64,000 nucleotides of DNA from contig NZ_LFNF01000001.1 in the NCBI RefSeq assembly GCF_001045445.1, positions 248,001-312,000 of the forward strand. Reading direction: 5' to 3'. The translations under genes were made by a program, and so were the position numbers. Shown piece by piece: positions 61,710-64,000 of the stretch. Each line of letters opens with the position of its first letter. The first letter of the stretch is position 1. The DNA is from Chryseobacterium sp. BLS98 (GTDB taxonomy: Bacteria > Bacteroidota > Bacteroidia > Flavobacteriales > Weeksellaceae). The notes below the pieces were generated by a model that was not told the origin of the DNA, ran no database searches, and saw only the letters and a program-made list of their open reading frames with translations.

Positions 61710-64000
61710 ATGAAAAATTACGGAACAACTGTTTTTCTATTCCTTCTTTTTTTTAGTTTACATTTTAAAGCTCAAAAATTTGAAAAATTAATACAATACG
61801 TCAACCCATTGATCGGGACGGAAAAAATGGGTCATACATATCCCGGGGCAACCGTTCCTTTCGGTGCTGTACAATTGAGCCCGGAAACCGATACCATTTC
61901 TTACGAACTTAACGGAAAATATAACGGTGAAGTCTATAAATACTGTGCAGGTTACCGTTATGAAGACAAAACTATTGTAGGATTCAGTTCAACCCATTTC
62001 AGCGGGACGGGGCATTCTGACCTTGGAGATTTCCTGATCATGCCAACTGTTGGAAAATTACAATTGAATCCGGGAACAGCATTAAATCCTGAAAGCGGCT
62101 ACAGAAGCAGGTTTTCTCATCAGAATGAAAAAGCTGAAGCAGGCTATTACAGAGTAAAACTGGACGATCATAATATTCTGGCAGAGCTCACTGCCTCAAC
62201 GAGAACCGGAGTTCACCGCTATACATTTCCAAAATCTGATCAGGCACATATTATTTTAGACCTTACTGCCGGCATTTATAACTATGACGGTAAAAACATC
62301 TGGACTTATGTACGCGTGGAAAACGACGGTACGGTCACAGGTTACCGCCAGACAAACGGCTGGGCAAGAACAAGAACGGTTTATTTCGCCATGAAATTTT
62401 CAAAACCTTTTAAATCATACGGGCAGAAGAACTTTGACGGACAACAGGCTTACAAAGGGTTCTGGAGAAAATTCGACCAGACCAAAAATTTCCCTGAAAT
62501 CGCCGGAAAAAACCTGAAAATGTATTTTGACTTTGATACCCAGGAAAATGAAGCTGTTGAAGTGAAATTGGCCATTTCTCCCGTAAGTCAGATCAATGCG
62601 TTGGAAAACCTGGAAAAAGAAACCGGAAACCAATCTTTTGATCAGATAAAAGCTAAAGCTCAGGAAGACTGGAATAAAGAACTGAATAAAATTGTCATCA
62701 AAGGTTCTGACACAGAAAAAACAAATTTTTATACTGCAATGTATCATACCTTTATCAGTCCTACCACTTATATGGACATCAATGGCGAATATAAAGGCTT
62801 AGATCAGAATATTCACAAAGCAGAAGGTTTTACGAATTACACGACATTCTCCATCTGGGATACCTACCGTGCCCTTCATCCTTTTTTTAATATCATCCAG
62901 CCCAAACGGAATAACGATATGGTTAAATCCATGATGGCCCATTATAATCAGTTTTCAATGAAAATGCTCCCGATATGGTCCCATTACGCCAACGATAACT
63001 GGTGCATGAGCGGTTATCACAGCGTAAGTGTGGCAGCGGATGCGGTAATCAAAGGAAATTATACCGGTGATCCGAAGGAAGTACTGAAAGCCTGTATCGC
63101 AACAGCCAATAAAAGAGATTATGAAGGCATCGGTTATTATATCGACATGGGCTATATTCCTGCAGAGAAAAACGGAACTTCAGTTTCTAACACCCTGGAA
63201 TATGCTTATGACGACTGGGCCATTGCACAGCTGGCCAAGCATTTGGGCGAAACGGAAATCTATAACCAGTTCATCAAGCGTTCTGAAAACTGGAAGAATA
63301 ATTTCGATCCGAAAGAAGGATTTATGCGTCCCCGATTGGCAGACGGAAGCTTCATAAAGGATTTTGATGTATTAAGCACCCACGGCCAGGGTTTCATCGA
63401 GGGAAATTCCTGGAACTACAGCTTTTTTGTCCCACAGAATCCTGACGGATTGATCCAGGCGATGGGCGGAAAGAAAAAATTTGCTTCAAAACTAGATGAG
63501 CTGTTTACGATGCATCTGCCTGATGAATTTTTTGCAGATACAGAAGATATTACCCGCGAAGGAATTATCGGCGGCTATGTTCACGGCAACGAACCGGCCC
63601 ACCATGTTGCCTATTTTTATAACTGGGCAGGGCAACCGTGGAAGACTCAGGCCCAGATCAGACGCATTCTTGAAATGCAGTACAAGGCAACGCCCGATGG
63701 CTTGGGAGGAAATGATGATGCAGGACAGATGAGCGCGTGGTATATCTTAAGTTCACTCGGATTTTATCCTGTAGCACCGGGATCTGAAGATTATGCCATC
63801 GGGAGTCCGGCTGTGGATGCCGCAGTTTTAAATCTGGAAAACGGAAAAACCTTTGAAATCGAAGCTGTGAATCAGAGTCCGAAGAATGTCTACGTTGAGA
63901 AAATCCTTCTGAATGGTAAAGAAATTAAAAACTCTACCCTGAAACATTCGGAAATTATGAATGGCGGGAAGCTAACATTTTATATGAGTGCCAAGGCGAA
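61710..64000 (+). CDS. GH92 alpha-mannosidase (3' truncated by window)
   Basis: The frame from the ATG at 61710 stays open to the last base (763 codons). The signal peptide ends HFKAQ. The family core includes NPLIGTEKMGHTYPGATVPFG, NTLEYAYDDWAIAQ, the catalytic-region motif HGNEPAHHVAYFYNWAGQPW and NDDAGQMSAWYI. GH92 enzymes are calcium-dependent exo-alpha-mannosidases acting on host or yeast mannans. The C-terminal end is beyond the window. Confidence 0.93.
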   Translation, partial: MKNYGTTVFLFLLFFSLHFKAQKFEKLIQYVNPLIGTEKMGHTYPGATVPFGAVQLSPETDTISYELNGKYNGEVYKYCAGYRYEDKTIVGFSSTHFSGTGHSDLGDFLIMPTVGKLQLNPGTALNPESGYRSRFSHQNEKAEAGYYRVKLDDHNILAELTASTRTGVHRYTFPKSDQAHIILDLTAGIYNYDGKNIWTYVRVENDGTVTGYRQTNGWARTRTVYFAMKFSKPFKSYGQKNFDGQQAYKGFWRKFDQTKNFPEIAGKNLKMYFDFDTQENEAVEVKLAISPVSQINALENLEKETGNQSFDQIKAKAQEDWNKELNKIVIKGSDTEKTNFYTAMYHTFISPTTYMDINGEYKGLDQNIHKAEGFTNYTTFSIWDTYRALHPFFNIIQPKRNNDMVKSMMAHYNQFSMKMLPIWSHYANDNWCMSGYHSVSVAADAVIKGNYTGDPKEVLKACIATANKRDYEGIGYYIDMGYIPAEKNGTSVSNTLEYAYDDWAIAQLAKHLGETEIYNQFIKRSENWKNNFDPKEGFMRPRLADGSFIKDFDVLSTHGQGFIEGNSWNYSFFVPQNPDGLIQAMGGKKKFASKLDELFTMHLPDEFFADTEDITREGIIGGYVHGNEPAHHVAYFYNWAGQPWKTQAQIRRILEMQYKATPDGLGGNDDAGQMSAWYILSSLGFYPVAPGSEDYAIGSPAVDAAVLNLENGKTFEIEAVNQSPKNVYVEKILLNGKEIKNSTLKHSEIMNGGKLTFYMSAKA

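Overview
The window looks like a chromosomal segment of a Chryseobacterium-type flavobacterium (Bacteroidota). The evidence is low G+C DNA, many short AT-rich spacers, and promoters of the Bacteroidota form (TTG, a spacer of 18-20, TAnnTTTG) rather than -35/-10 boxes. There are also several proteins with type IX secretion (T9SS) C-terminal domains, a GG-leader peptide/C39 exporter cassette, and a complete aerobic phenylacetate operon without paaX. All identifications are by eye from translated sequence and motifs; no search was run.

Layout. 1-2450: 3' part of a FucP-type sugar transporter and an overlapping DUF3810 membrane zincin. 2452-2580: a probable small RNA on the minus strand. 3063-8613: a cassette for disulfide-rich peptides, made of a C39-like/VKOR/thioredoxin fusion, a 58-aa GG-leader six-cysteine peptide, a C39 peptidase ABC transporter and an HlyD-type adaptor. 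8722-8884: tRNA-Met(CAU) with consensus promoter and terminator. 8885-12406: thioredoxin-fold lipid/envelope protein, small membrane protein and a T9SS cargo protein. 12482-14722: clpX, HIT protein and greA, with an attenuator-like hairpin in the greA leader. 14740-17898: Rieske-fold-like lipoprotein, dtd, secreted subtilase, ACT protein. 17976-23845: minus-strand envelope genes (two lipoproteins, DUF4173, a Coq4-like protein, a metallophosphoesterase, small membrane proteins, a winged-helix regulator). 23978-28510: crotonase, orphan tail-collar protein, T9SS protein, SMUG2-type DNA glycosylase and two secreted proteins.

28528-43626: the paa operon, transcribed right to left as paaK-E-A-B-C-D-G-H-I-(DUF6624)-J-Y-(esterase)-Z, headed by a TetR regulator. 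A matched promoter and operator-like palindrome sit in front of paaK and a strong terminator follows paaZ. Together these genes activate phenylacetate to the CoA thioester (K), epoxidise it (A-E), isomerise (G), open and oxidise the ring (Z) and beta-oxidise the product (H, J), with thioesterase I and PaaY as salvage. Nearly every spacer is filled by repeat-word, partly palindromic sequence. One spacer holds a four-helix-bundle (S23/IVP-like) gene broken by a nonsense codon and flanked by 27-bp inverted repeats.

43752-47106: clpB and two further GG-leader six-cysteine peptides. 47233-49854: unknown protein, 7-TM protein, NarL-type histidine kinase and LuxR-type regulator. 50060-52620: two tandem M43 metalloprotease lipoproteins. 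52619-57919: two M1 peptidases and an EEP-family phosphatase/nuclease. 58006-59476: DECR-like reductase and a DUF1573 protein. 59647-64000: OmpR-type two-component pair followed by a GH92 alpha-mannosidase that runs off the window.

The strongest candidates for an undescribed system are the exported six-cysteine, knottin-patterned GG-leader peptides with their dedicated oxidase and exporter, and the inverted-repeat-bounded four-helix-bundle element together with its empty relatives in the paa operon.
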